From Salibaculum sp031581025 (GTDB lineage: Bacteria; Pseudomonadota; Alphaproteobacteria; Rhodobacterales; Rhodobacteraceae), in the NCBI RefSeq assembly GCF_031581025.1, contig NZ_JAVLCA010000035.1: DNA of 26,156 bases. The stretch is one strand, 5' to 3'. Of the stretch, positions 17,098 through 25,005 are shown one piece after another. Under the pieces are notes generated by a model. That model saw nothing but the letters and a program-made list of their open reading frames with translations, searched no databases and was not told the origin of the DNA. Position numbers and translations under genes: made by a program. Positions within the stretch are counted from its first letter, which is position 1, and the number at the start of each line of letters is the position of its first letter.

Positions 17098-17155
17098 GGG
17101 GAACCCTCCGTTTTGTCCGATCCATGATAGATACGGACGAACCGGGGATTTGGTT

Positions 17156-18796
17156 TCACGCGGCCAGGTCGCCGCGCAGGGCGCTTTCGATCAGGGCAAC
17201 GGTTTCTTCGGTCCCGTAGAGGGCGATGAACCCGCCGAACCGCGGCCCCTGGCTGGCCCCCAGAAGCACCTCATAGAGCGTGGCGAACCAGGCGCGAAGC
17301 GGCTCGAACCCGTGCGTCTTGCCGATGGCGAAAACGATGGACTGCAGGAATTCGTCGTCGTGCCAGTCCACCGTCGGCAGGGGGGTGTCCTTGCCCTCCT
17401 GCGCGTTCTTGCGGGCGATGACCTCCAGCGCCCGGGCCTCGTCGCGCAGGCAGGCAATCAAGTCCTCCAGGGCCGCGCGTTCCTTTTCATCCGCCAGCCG
17501 GAACTGGCGCGTGGGCTTCACGAAGTCATTGTAATAGCGGATCGCGAATCCGGCCGCCTGATCCAGATCGGGGTTGGCCTCGGGGCTTGCCTCGGGCGCA
17601 TAGCGCTGGATGAAGCCCCAGAGCTTGTCCTTGTCCTCGGCGCTCGACACGGCGGCCAGGTTCAGCAGCATCGAGAAGGGCACCACCATGGTCGAGACGG
17701 GCACCTTGTGGCCGTGAATGTGAAACACGGGGTTGTTGACCCGCTGGGCTGTGTCCTGCGTGGCATAGGCCCGCAGCTGCTGATGGTATTCATCGACCAT
17801 CTTGGGGATCACGTCGAAATGCATCCGCTTGGCCGTCTTGGGCTTGAGATACATGAAATACGACAGGCTCTCGGTGCTGGCATAGGACAGCCATTCATCC
17901 ATCGAGATGCCGTTACCCGAGGATTTGGAGATCTTCTGGCCGTTCTCGTCGAGGAACAGCTCGTAGGTGAAATGGTTGGGCTTCTGTCCGCCCAGAACCT
18001 CACAGATGCGGTCGTAGATCGCCGTGTTGGTGGCATGTTCCTTGCCGTACATCTCGAAATCCACGCCCAGCGCCGCCCAGCGCGCGCCGAAATCGGGCTT
18101 CCATTGCAGCTTCACGTTGCCGCCCGTCACCGGCAGGGTCCATTCGCGGCCCTCCTCGTCGTCGAAGGTGACGGTATGGTCGGCGGCGTTCACCTCTTTC
18201 ATGGGCACGTAAAGAACCCGCCCGGTTTCCGGATGGATCGGCAAGAAAATGGAATAGGTCTGCTGGCGTTCCTCGCGCAGGGACTTGAGCATCACCTTCA
18301 TCACGTCGTCATAGCGTTCGACCGCACGGCGCAGCACCGCGTCGAACCGGCCGGATTGGTAGAAGTCCCGCGCCGAGTAGAACTCGTATTCGAAGCCGAA
18401 GGTATCGAGGAACCGCCGCAGCATGGCATTGTTGTGGTCCCCGAAACTGTCATGGGTGCCAAAGGGATCGGGTACCGCGGTCAGCGGCATGTGCAGATGC
18501 TCGGCCATCATGTCCTGTTGCGGCACATTGCCGGGCACCTTGCGCATCCCGTCCAGATCGTCGGAAAAGCAGATCAGGCGGGTGGGGATATCCGATATCG
18601 CCTGGAAGGCACGGCGCACCATGGTGGTGCGCAGCACCTCGCCGAAGGTGCCGATATGCGGCAGCCCGCTGGGGCCATAGCCCGTCTCGAACACCACCTC
18701 GGACTTGCCCGCGGCCTGCACGCGTTTGAGCAGCGCGCGCGCCTCTTCAAAGGGCCAGGCTTTCGCAGTCATCGCGGCGTCGCGCAGATCGGACAT
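17156..18796 (-). CDS. lysS: Lysyl-tRNA synthetase, class I
   Basis: This enzyme charges tRNA-Lys with lysine. It is the class I form (LysK type), unrelated to the class II enzyme of most bacteria and found in archaea, spirochaetes and alphaproteobacteria. It has 546 residues from the ATG at 18796, chosen for AGGAAAG just upstream; the frame is open to 18847. The Rossmann-fold signature HIGT is at 47-50 (GPSGLPHIGTFGEV) and the KMSKS-equivalent KISKSSGN is near residue 287. The C-terminal half is the helical anticodon-binding region. No second lysyl-tRNA synthetase is in the window. Confidence 0.96.
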   Translation of the reverse strand: MSDLRDAAMTAKAWPFEEARALLKRVQAAGKSEVVFETGYGPSGLPHIGTFGEVLRTTMVRRAFQAISDIPTRLICFSDDLDGMRKVPGNVPQQDMMAEHLHMPLTAVPDPFGTHDSFGDHNNAMLRRFLDTFGFEYEFYSARDFYQSGRFDAVLRRAVERYDDVMKVMLKSLREERQQTYSIFLPIHPETGRVLYVPMKEVNAADHTVTFDDEEGREWTLPVTGGNVKLQWKPDFGARWAALGVDFEMYGKEHATNTAIYDRICEVLGGQKPNHFTYELFLDENGQKISKSSGNGISMDEWLSYASTESLSYFMYLKPKTAKRMHFDVIPKMVDEYHQQLRAYATQDTAQRVNNPVFHIHGHKVPVSTMVVPFSMLLNLAAVSSAEDKDKLWGFIQRYAPEASPEANPDLDQAAGFAIRYYNDFVKPTRQFRLADEKERAALEDLIACLRDEARALEVIARKNAQEGKDTPLPTVDWHDDEFLQSIVFAIGKTHGFEPLRAWFATLYEVLLGASQGPRFGGFIALYGTEETVALIESALRGDLAA

Positions 18797-18849
18797 GTCT
18801 TGGCTTTCCTGTGGGATGGGATCGGCCCGATGTGGCCGACGCGCCATGC

Positions 18850-18878
18850 GTCCTATTGCAGTGCCGCGAAAGCGTCAA
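18850..18878 (-). promoter_or_regulatory. Putative lysS promoter
   Basis: On the minus strand TTGACG (18873-18878) is separated by exactly 17 bases from TAGGAC (18850-18855), about 54 bases upstream of the lysS ATG. The -35 matches the sigma-70 consensus at five of six bases; the -10 is poor, as is common in alphaproteobacteria. Confidence 0.4.
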
Positions 18879-18884
18879 TAAAGC
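18856..18884 (+). promoter_or_regulatory. Putative promoter of the TerB-like gene
   Basis: On the plus strand TTGCAG (18856-18861) is followed after 17 bases by TAAAGC (18879-18884), ending 28 bases before the ATG of the TerB-like gene. It faces the putative lysS promoter across nearly the same DNA. Support is by pattern only. Confidence 0.3.
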
Positions 18885-18912
18885 GGGGCCATCGCACAGA
18901 GGAGATCGCCCC

Positions 18913-19329
18913 ATGGCCCCCGCCCCCCTGACCGCCCAGGACGCCCTTGTTGCTATCATGGTCGCGGTGTCGGCCAGTGACGAGGATATCCGCACCGCCG
19001 AATTGGTCAAGATCACCAGCACCGTCAATCATCTGCCTGTCTTCGGGGACTACGACGCCGACAAGATCAGCAAGGTCTCGGCGGTGGTCTTTGACCTGTT
19101 CAGCCAGGAGGACGGCCTCGATGCCCTGTTTGGCCTGGTCCGCGATGCCCTGCCGGAGCATCTTTACGAGACGGCCTATGCCTTGGCCTGCGACGTGGCC
19201 GCCGCCGATGGCGACATCCCGCAGTCCGAATTGCGCTTGCTCGAGGAAATCCGCTATGAATTCAATCTCGACCGGCTGCACGCCGCCGCGATCGAGCGCG
19301 GCGCGCGGGCGCGGCACTTGACGCTCTAA
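18913..19329 (+). CDS. TerB-like protein
   Basis: This 138-residue, acidic, all-helical cytoplasmic protein has the TerB/TerB-like layout: an N-terminal helix with LVAIMVAVSASDEDIRTAELVKI and a second repeat with ALACDVAAADGDIPQSELRLLEEI, both with the Asp/Glu-rich loops thought to bind metal in this fold. The start is set by AGAGGAGA; the longer frame from a GTG at 18811 would run through the promoter area. Stand-alone copies like this are common in Rhodobacteraceae and need not mean tellurite resistance; function is unknown. Its TAA overlaps the TAG of the convergent dacB gene. Confidence 0.85.
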   Translation: MAPAPLTAQDALVAIMVAVSASDEDIRTAELVKITSTVNHLPVFGDYDADKISKVSAVVFDLFSQEDGLDALFGLVRDALPEHLYETAYALACDVAAADGDIPQSELRLLEEIRYEFNLDRLHAAAIERGARARHLTL

Positions 19330-20816
19330 CCCGCTTTTGTCAGCCCCCAGCGTTGCAGGATCTGCTGTTGCAGGGTGCGTGACCGGCGATTCCAGGCGCG
19401 CGCGCCCTCGGGCACCTCGTTGCCCGCCGCCTGGCCCGCCGCCCGGAGATCCAGGTTCGCGGTGAAGATGGCAAAGGCCAGGTCGCGCCCGTCAGGCGTG
19501 GTGACTATGCCCGCAAGGGTGCTCACGAAATTCAATGTGCCGGTCTTGGCGGCCACCGTGACCGGGTGATCCGGGATGCGCCGGCGCCGGTCGCCCCGCA
19601 TCGGGATGGGCTTGAGCAGCGGGCGCAGGTCGCCCCCGGCGCCGTCGGCCAGGATCACCTGCACCATGTCGGCGGCACTGATCCGGCTGGCATCGGACAG
19701 CCCGGAATGGTCCGCCAGCCGTGCGCCGATGCCATAGGTCCGCCGCAACCAGGTCGACATCGCGGCGGCGGATGTATGCATCCCGACCGGGCGGCCCAGC
19801 CGCGCCCGCGTGGCCACCAGCCCGCAGACCTCGGCGGTCAGGTTCGTGGAATATTTCATCATGTCAGCCAGGGTCACCCGCAGCGTGGCGCTGTCGTGAC
19901 GGGCCAGTTCAGTCGCCTTTTGCAGTCTTTCGATCTCGATCGGGCCGGGCAGGCGCAGCCCCTGCGCCCGCGCGAGGGTGCGAAAGACATCCCCCGCATA
20001 AAGCGCGGGCCGCCGCACCGGCAGCCAGCGCGCCCCGCCCTCGCCCAGGGCCGCGCGCGCCACGGTCCAGTCGTCCGGGCCTTCGTAGGCATAGACCGGG
20101 TGCGACCGGGCCGAGACCCGCACCCGCGACATGCCGACATCCGGGCGATAGCGCGCGGTGCGTGCGTCCAGCGTGATCTCGTAGTCGCGCCCCTTGCGCG
20201 CCCATTCGAAATGCACCCGGTTGAAGTTCAGGTTCAACCCGCTGACGGCCGGGTTGTAGCCGAGGTGGTCCATCTGGCCTGGCTCGATCTCCTCGATATG
20301 CGGCAGCGCGCCGCCCCAGCATAGGAACCGCCCGGTGATCCCGGTTATCCCCTGTGCGGCGAGCGCGCCGGCAAGCTCGGCAAGGTGATCGGTGGTCAGG
20401 GTCGGATCGCCCTCACCGGCCAGGATCAGGTCGCCCGCGACCAGTCCATCACGGACCGGGCCGGTGGCCAGAACCCGCGTCGTGAAACGGTGATCGCCGC
20501 CCAGCACCTCCAGCGCATAGAGCGAGGTCAGGGCCTTGGTGACGCTGGCCGGCGGCAGTGCTGCCTCCGATGCCGCCGAGGCGATCGGCGCGCCGGTCTC
20601 CAGGTCGCGGATCTCGACCCCCGCGACGCCGCCCGGCCCAAGGCCTGCGCGGGCGATGACCTCCTCAAGCCCCGGGCGCAGGGGCGGCGCACCCGCGGGG
20701 GCCGTGGGGCGCAGCCGCGGGCGCAGCGAGGTGGTGACCGGGTCGGCCAGCGCCGCCCCGCCCATGGTTCCGATCAGGCCGCCCAGCAGGCCGCGCCGTG
20801 TCACCTGCGCCCTCAT
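19326..20816 (-). CDS. dacB: D-alanyl-D-alanine carboxypeptidase/endopeptidase PBP4
   Basis: This periplasmic peptidoglycan hydrolase of family S13 has 496 residues. It removes terminal D-Ala and can cut cross-bridges. The three penicillin-binding motifs are visible: Ser91-Val-Thr-Lys94 (PPASVTKAL), Ser323-Thr-Asn325 (KYSTNLTAE) and Lys424-Thr-Gly (AAKTGTLNF). The N-terminus (TRRGLLGGLIGTMGGAALA) has a twin arginine and weak hydrophobicity, so Tat export is possible though unusual for this family. The long insertion between SxxK and SxN fits the PBP4 subclass. It follows nadD by about 40 bases on the same strand. Confidence 0.94.
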   Translation of the reverse strand: MRAQVTRRGLLGGLIGTMGGAALADPVTTSLRPRLRPTAPAGAPPLRPGLEEVIARAGLGPGGVAGVEIRDLETGAPIASAASEAALPPASVTKALTSLYALEVLGGDHRFTTRVLATGPVRDGLVAGDLILAGEGDPTLTTDHLAELAGALAAQGITGITGRFLCWGGALPHIEEIEPGQMDHLGYNPAVSGLNLNFNRVHFEWARKGRDYEITLDARTARYRPDVGMSRVRVSARSHPVYAYEGPDDWTVARAALGEGGARWLPVRRPALYAGDVFRTLARAQGLRLPGPIEIERLQKATELARHDSATLRVTLADMMKYSTNLTAEVCGLVATRARLGRPVGMHTSAAAMSTWLRRTYGIGARLADHSGLSDASRISAADMVQVILADGAGGDLRPLLKPIPMRGDRRRRIPDHPVTVAAKTGTLNFVSTLAGIVTTPDGRDLAFAIFTANLDLRAAGQAAGNEVPEGARAWNRRSRTLQQQILQRWGLTKAG

Positions 20817-20856
20817 GGCCGCAGCCTAGGCCGGGGTCGTCCGCAGGGGCAACCGC

Positions 20857-21459
20857 CTATCTCTGCCAGGCGCCGCGGGCGCGCAGGCGGCTCGAGGACT
20901 GGGCGTTCATGGGCATGTTGACGAAGCACCAGGCCGGTGGTTCGGCCCGCCCCAGCAGGATCGAGGCCCGCGCCGAGAGCTGCTGCGCGCGGTAGATCCG
21001 TGCCGCGCGCGACAGCCGCGCGGAAATCCGGTCGCCGGGGCGGGCGATGACCCCCACCGGCACCCGGTGCATGATCTCGCGCCAGTGGCCCCAACGGTGG
21101 AAATCGGCCAGGTTGTCGGCCCCCATCAACCATACAAAGCGCACCCCCGGGTAAAGCGCCTGCAATTGCGCCATCGTCTGCGCGGTGCGCCGCGTGCCGA
21201 TCCGGGCCTCGACATCCGTCACCGTGACCTTCGGGTGACGCATCACGGCCTGCGCCCGTTCCATGCGCTGGCCCAGCGGTGCCGGGCCGTCGGCCTTGAG
21301 CGGGTTGCCCGGCGAGACCAGCCACCAGACGCGGTCCAGGCCGAACCTGCGCAGGGCGGCCCGGGTCAGGTCGACGTGGCCACCATGGGCCGGGTCGAAA
21401 GACCCACCCAGCAACCCGATCACCTGCCCGGCCCGGGCATATGGAAGCTCGGCACGCAT
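20857..21459 (-). CDS. nadD: Nicotinate-nucleotide adenylyltransferase
   Basis: This enzyme joins nicotinate mononucleotide and ATP to form deamido-NAD in NAD biosynthesis. It has 200 residues from the ATG at 21459; a GTG one codon earlier is also possible, and neither has a strong ribosome-binding site. The nucleotidyltransferase signature GGSFDPAHGGH lies near residues 18-28, the substrate region carries VSPGNPLK and WLMGADNLADFHRW, and the C-terminal SSSRLR stands for the usual SSTxIR motif. Upstream of dacB, it is probably the first gene of a two-gene unit. An NAD biosynthesis gene a few kilobases from a TIR gene is probably coincidence. Confidence 0.94.
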   Translation of the reverse strand: MRAELPYARAGQVIGLLGGSFDPAHGGHVDLTRAALRRFGLDRVWWLVSPGNPLKADGPAPLGQRMERAQAVMRHPKVTVTDVEARIGTRRTAQTMAQLQALYPGVRFVWLMGADNLADFHRWGHWREIMHRVPVGVIARPGDRISARLSRAARIYRAQQLSARASILLGRAEPPAWCFVNMPMNAQSSSRLRARGAWQR

Positions 21460-21756
21460 CACGCGCGGGCTTTACGCCGGTGCCGGGGGCTTGGCAAGCG
21501 ACGGCCGTTTCAATGCCCCCTTGATTGCCGATGTTGGAAAGGAAAGGGCTTTGTTCGCAGAAGACAGCTGCCAGCAGGCTTGCGACGGGGGCGCAGCGAA
21601 CGCTGCGAGCTTCGAAAGGGTGGCCGTCTATCCTCCGGGTTCGCGGTAGACACTATAGTTTCCATGCACTTCCCGCCTGATCATGTTTAAAGGCGTGGTA
21701 AACGACATGTTTGCTATTACCGTAGCCATCCGATGCCACGGTTTGGGGTACCTGTA
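21460..21756. other. Intergenic region with palindrome and possible CtrA-like site
   Basis: This divergent gap lies between nadD and the EAL gene. It contains the palindrome CGCAGCGAACGCTGCG (21592-21607; 7-bp arms, 2-base centre). Near the EAL gene, TTAA-N7-GTAA (21687-21701) is one base off the alphaproteobacterial CtrA consensus TTAA-N7-TTAA. The stretch 21525-21640 resembles the degenerate, non-coding repeat-like filler common in roseobacter intergenic DNA, but I cannot confirm a repeat from one copy. No RNA gene or supported ORF was found. Confidence 0.35.
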
Positions 21757-23250
21757 ATGTTTTCCGCCTACGATTGCCCGGATGCCCGCTGCATCCTGCT
21801 CACCAACCGCGCGATCCGCGTGCCTAGCACGCAAAAAATCCACGAACAGGACGCGACGGGAGTGCCGCACGTTCAGGATTACGAGGCGCTGGAACAGGCC
21901 CTGACGGCCGACCCCCACATCAACTACGTCATGGTCAACCTCGACAGCTTTGACAGCGCGACCGCGCAACTGCCGCCACTGCGCCGGATTCGGGACAGCT
22001 ACCGCGACCGGCTGGTCATTCTGCTGTCTGCAAATTTCGAGACGGATGAGTTCGGAACGCACCGCAAGATTCCGGCCAATGATACGCCTGGCCATTCCGC
22101 TGCGGAGTCCGCCCAGATACATGTGACCCACGCCCTGAAATCCGAGGTCGGGACCGGGGCTATGGTCGCCCGCATCGGCGACGACGAATTCGTCGCCGGT
22201 CTGCCGGACAGCCGCGCCCCCGGCGACCTGCGCGAGATCGCCGGGCGTATCGGCCGCAGCGTGGCCGCGCCGCCGGACCGGAGTGACCGGCCGATCCCGA
22301 CAAGCTGCAGCATGGACGCACCGCTCTCACTGCCGGGCGAGAGGGACCCGAACAGCCTGCTGCGGCAGGCCGATTTTGCTCTCGAAGAAGCCAGGCATCT
22401 GGGCCGCGCCGGGGCCGCAATCTACGACGAGGCTCTGCACCGCCGCCACCGTGTCAAGGCCAAGCGCGCCAGCGACCTTGCCGAAGCCATCGACAGCGCG
22501 ACGCTCGATCATGTGTTCCAACCGGTGTTCGACCTGCGCAGCCAATCTGTCGTCGGGTTCGAGACCCTTGTTCGCTGGACCCACCCCGAGGCGGGCACCA
22601 TCGGGCCGGACGAGTTCCTGCCGATCGCCGACGAGCTGGGCCTGATGGCTGCGCTCGACCTGGGCTCCATGAGCAAGGCGTTGGAACAGAAGCGCCTGCT
22701 CGAGGCGGGCGGGCACGATGGCCTGACCGTCGCGTTCAACGCCTCCGGCAGCCTTCTGTCGCACCCCGACTTCGTGAACCGCCTTGTCCGGGGCACCGAC
22801 GCCGGAGGTCTGTCCCGCGACCAGGTGGCGATCGAGGTGCTCGAGACCACCAGCTTCGGCGAGGTCACCGAAAACTCCGTGCATGCAGCGACCGTACGTG
22901 ACCTGCATGAGGCGGGGTTCAAGGTCTATCTCGACGATTTCGGCGTCGGCTATGCCGGTCTGGCGCATCTGGCCGAACTGGCCGTCACGGGCGTCAAGAT
23001 CGACCGCAGCCTCATCCGGAATGTCCTACGCGACGAGAGGGCGGCAAAGATCGCCGGGAAGATCATCGAGCTTTGCCATGACCTCGGGCTCAACATCGTG
23101 GCCGAAGGGGTCGAGGACAGCCAGACTGCGAATACCCTTCTCAACATGGGCTGCACCACGGTGCAGGGGTTCTGGATCTCGCGCCCGTTGCACCCCGAGG
23201 ATCTGCACCACTGGCTGCCCGCCACGAACGATCACCGCCGCTGCGCATGA
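21757..23250 (+). CDS. Receiver-like / degenerate GGDEF / EAL phosphodiesterase
   Basis: This cytoplasmic protein of 497 residues is predicted to hydrolyse cyclic di-GMP. Residues 1-105 look like a receiver-type alpha/beta domain (YVMVNLDSFD, RLVILLSANFE). Residues 110-215 are a shortened GGDEF domain: the opening DPLTGLPNR helix is missing, NDTPGHSAAE remains, and the active motif reads GDDEF (141-145) instead of GGDEF, so cyclase activity is unlikely. The EAL domain (about 240-490) keeps catalytic residues Glu269 (ETLVRW), Asn328, Glu360, Asp393-Asp394 (DDFGVGYAGL), Lys414, Glu450 and Gln470. The ATG at 21757 is preferred because GGGG lies upstream and the receiver-like strand follows; an ATG at 21733 is possible. 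No membrane segment is visible. Confidence 0.88.
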   Translation: MFSAYDCPDARCILLTNRAIRVPSTQKIHEQDATGVPHVQDYEALEQALTADPHINYVMVNLDSFDSATAQLPPLRRIRDSYRDRLVILLSANFETDEFGTHRKIPANDTPGHSAAESAQIHVTHALKSEVGTGAMVARIGDDEFVAGLPDSRAPGDLREIAGRIGRSVAAPPDRSDRPIPTSCSMDAPLSLPGERDPNSLLRQADFALEEARHLGRAGAAIYDEALHRRHRVKAKRASDLAEAIDSATLDHVFQPVFDLRSQSVVGFETLVRWTHPEAGTIGPDEFLPIADELGLMAALDLGSMSKALEQKRLLEAGGHDGLTVAFNASGSLLSHPDFVNRLVRGTDAGGLSRDQVAIEVLETTSFGEVTENSVHAATVRDLHEAGFKVYLDDFGVGYAGLAHLAELAVTGVKIDRSLIRNVLRDERAAKIAGKIIELCHDLGLNIVAEGVEDSQTANTLLNMGCTTVQGFWISRPLHPEDLHHWLPATNDHRRCA

Positions 23251-23346
23251 TCTCGGGCTAGAGCCGCGCCGATCGGCAGTTGAAGCCCCACGCCCGAGCC
23301 GTTATCGACCCCAGGTATATCCGCAACGCGTTACAGGGGGTGCGTC

Positions 23347-25002
23347 ATGGCGTCTTATCAATATGTCTACCACATGGATGGCGTCTCCAAGACCTATCCC
23401 GGCGGCAAGAAGTGCTTCGAAAACGTCCGCCTGTCCTTCCTGCCCGGCGTCAAGATCGGTGTTGTCGGCGTCAACGGCGCCGGCAAATCCACCCTGCTGC
23501 GCATCATGGCGGGCCTCGACACCGAGTTCACCGGCGAGGCCTGGGCCGCCGAGGGCGCCCGCGTCGGCTACCTGCCGCAGGAGCCGCAGCTCGACCCCGG
23601 CAAGACCGTCCGCGAGAACGTCATGGAAGGCGTGGCCGAGAAGAGGGCCAAGCTGGAACGCTTCAACGAGCTGGCCATGAATTACTCGGACGAGACCGCC
23701 GACGAGATGGCGCAGTTGCAGGACGAGATCGACACCCAGAACCTGTGGGACCTCGACGCCCAGATCGACGTGGCGATGGAGGCCCTGCGCTGCCCCCCCG
23801 ACGCGGCCACGCCCGACACCCTCTCGGGGGGCGAGGCGCGCCGCGTGGCCCTGTGCAAGCTGCTGCTGGAAGCGCCCGACATGCTGCTGCTGGACGAGCC
23901 GACCAACCACCTGGACGCCGAGACCATCGCCTGGCTGCAACAGCACCTGATCGACTACAAGGGCACCATCCTGATCGTCACCCACGACCGCTACTTCCTC
24001 GACGACATCACGGGCTGGATTCTGGAACTCGACCGCGGGTCGGGCATCCCCTACGAGGGCAACTATTCGTCCTGGCTGGAACAGAAGGCCAAGCGGCTGG
24101 CGCAGGAAGCCCGCGAGGACAAGTCCAAGCAGAAGACGCTGGAACGCGAACTGGAATGGATGCAGCAGGGCCAGAAGGCCCGGCAGGCCAAGTCCAAGGC
24201 CCGTATCCAGGCCTACGAGGAACTGGCCAACCAGTCCGAGCGCGAGAAGCTATCCCGCGCCCAGATCATCATCCCCAACGGCCCACGCCTGGGCGGCAAG
24301 GTGATCGAGGTCGAGGGGCTGACCAAGGCCATGGGCGACAAGCTGCTGGTCGAAAACCTGGATTTCTCGCTGCCGCCGGGGGGCATCGTCGGTGTGATCG
24401 GCCCCAACGGCGCGGGCAAATCCACGCTCTTCAAGATGCTGACCGGGCAGGAAGACCCTGACGCGGGCAGCGTGGAGTACGGCGACACCGTCGAATTGTC
24501 CTACGTGGATCAAAGCCGCGACGCCCTGAACCCCGACGCGACCGTGTGGGGGGAAATCTCCGACGGCGGCGAGATCATCCAATTGGGCGACGCCCAGATG
24601 AATTCCCGCGCCTATTGCAGCGCCTTCAACTTCAAGGGCGGCGACCAGCAAAAGAAGGTCGGCCTGCTCTCGGGGGGTGAACGCAACCGGGTCCACATGG
24701 CCAAGCTGCTGAAATCGGGCGGCAACGTGCTGCTGCTGGACGAGCCGACCAATGACCTCGACGTCGAGACGCTGCGCGCGCTGGAAGACGCGTTGACGGA
24801 GTTCGCGGGCTGCGCCGTCGTCATCTCGCACGACCGCTTCTTCCTCGACCGGATCTGCACCCACATCCTCGCCTTCGAGGGCGACGCCCACGTCGAATGG
24901 TTCCAGGGCAACTTCGAGGACTACGAGGAAGACAAGAAGCGCCGCCTGGGCGCCGATGCGCTGGAGCCGAAGCGGCTGAAGCACAAGAAGTTTGCGAGGT
25001 GA
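23347..25002 (+). CDS. ettA: Energy-dependent translational throttle protein EttA (ABC-F)
   Basis: This soluble ABC-F ATPase of 551 residues binds the ribosomal E site and gates the first elongation step according to the ATP/ADP ratio. Two nucleotide-binding domains are visible. The first has Walker A GVNGAGKST (41-49), signature LSGGEARRVAL and Walker B LLLDEPTNHLD. The second has GPNGAGKST, LSGGERNRVHM and LLLDEPTNDLD. Between them lies the charged P-site-tRNA interaction linker (KRLAQEAREDKSKQKT...QQGQKARQAKSKARI). The C-terminus (LEPKRLKHKKFAR) matches EttA and lacks the long arms of resistance ABC-F proteins. GGGGGTG lies upstream of the start. Its last codons contain the ribosome-binding site of the next gene. 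Confidence 0.96.
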   Translation: MASYQYVYHMDGVSKTYPGGKKCFENVRLSFLPGVKIGVVGVNGAGKSTLLRIMAGLDTEFTGEAWAAEGARVGYLPQEPQLDPGKTVRENVMEGVAEKRAKLERFNELAMNYSDETADEMAQLQDEIDTQNLWDLDAQIDVAMEALRCPPDAATPDTLSGGEARRVALCKLLLEAPDMLLLDEPTNHLDAETIAWLQQHLIDYKGTILIVTHDRYFLDDITGWILELDRGSGIPYEGNYSSWLEQKAKRLAQEAREDKSKQKTLERELEWMQQGQKARQAKSKARIQAYEELANQSEREKLSRAQIIIPNGPRLGGKVIEVEGLTKAMGDKLLVENLDFSLPPGGIVGVIGPNGAGKSTLFKMLTGQEDPDAGSVEYGDTVELSYVDQSRDALNPDATVWGEISDGGEIIQLGDAQMNSRAYCSAFNFKGGDQQKKVGLLSGGERNRVHMAKLLKSGGNVLLLDEPTNDLDVETLRALEDALTEFAGCAVVISHDRFFLDRICTHILAFEGDAHVEWFQGNFEDYEEDKKRRLGADALEPKRLKHKKFAR

Positions 25003-25005
25003 AAA

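Noticed and set aside
17096..18931. Plus-strand frame of 611 codons
   Set aside because: Antisense shadow of lysS, which has clear HIGT and KISKS motifs.
18913..19329. Tellurite-resistance operon
   Set aside because: Only a lone TerB-like gene is present, without other ter genes; resistance cannot be claimed.
23280..23308. TTGAAG-N17-TATCGA as a promoter for ettA
   Set aside because: Matches consensus at only about seven of twelve bases; not distinguishable from chance.
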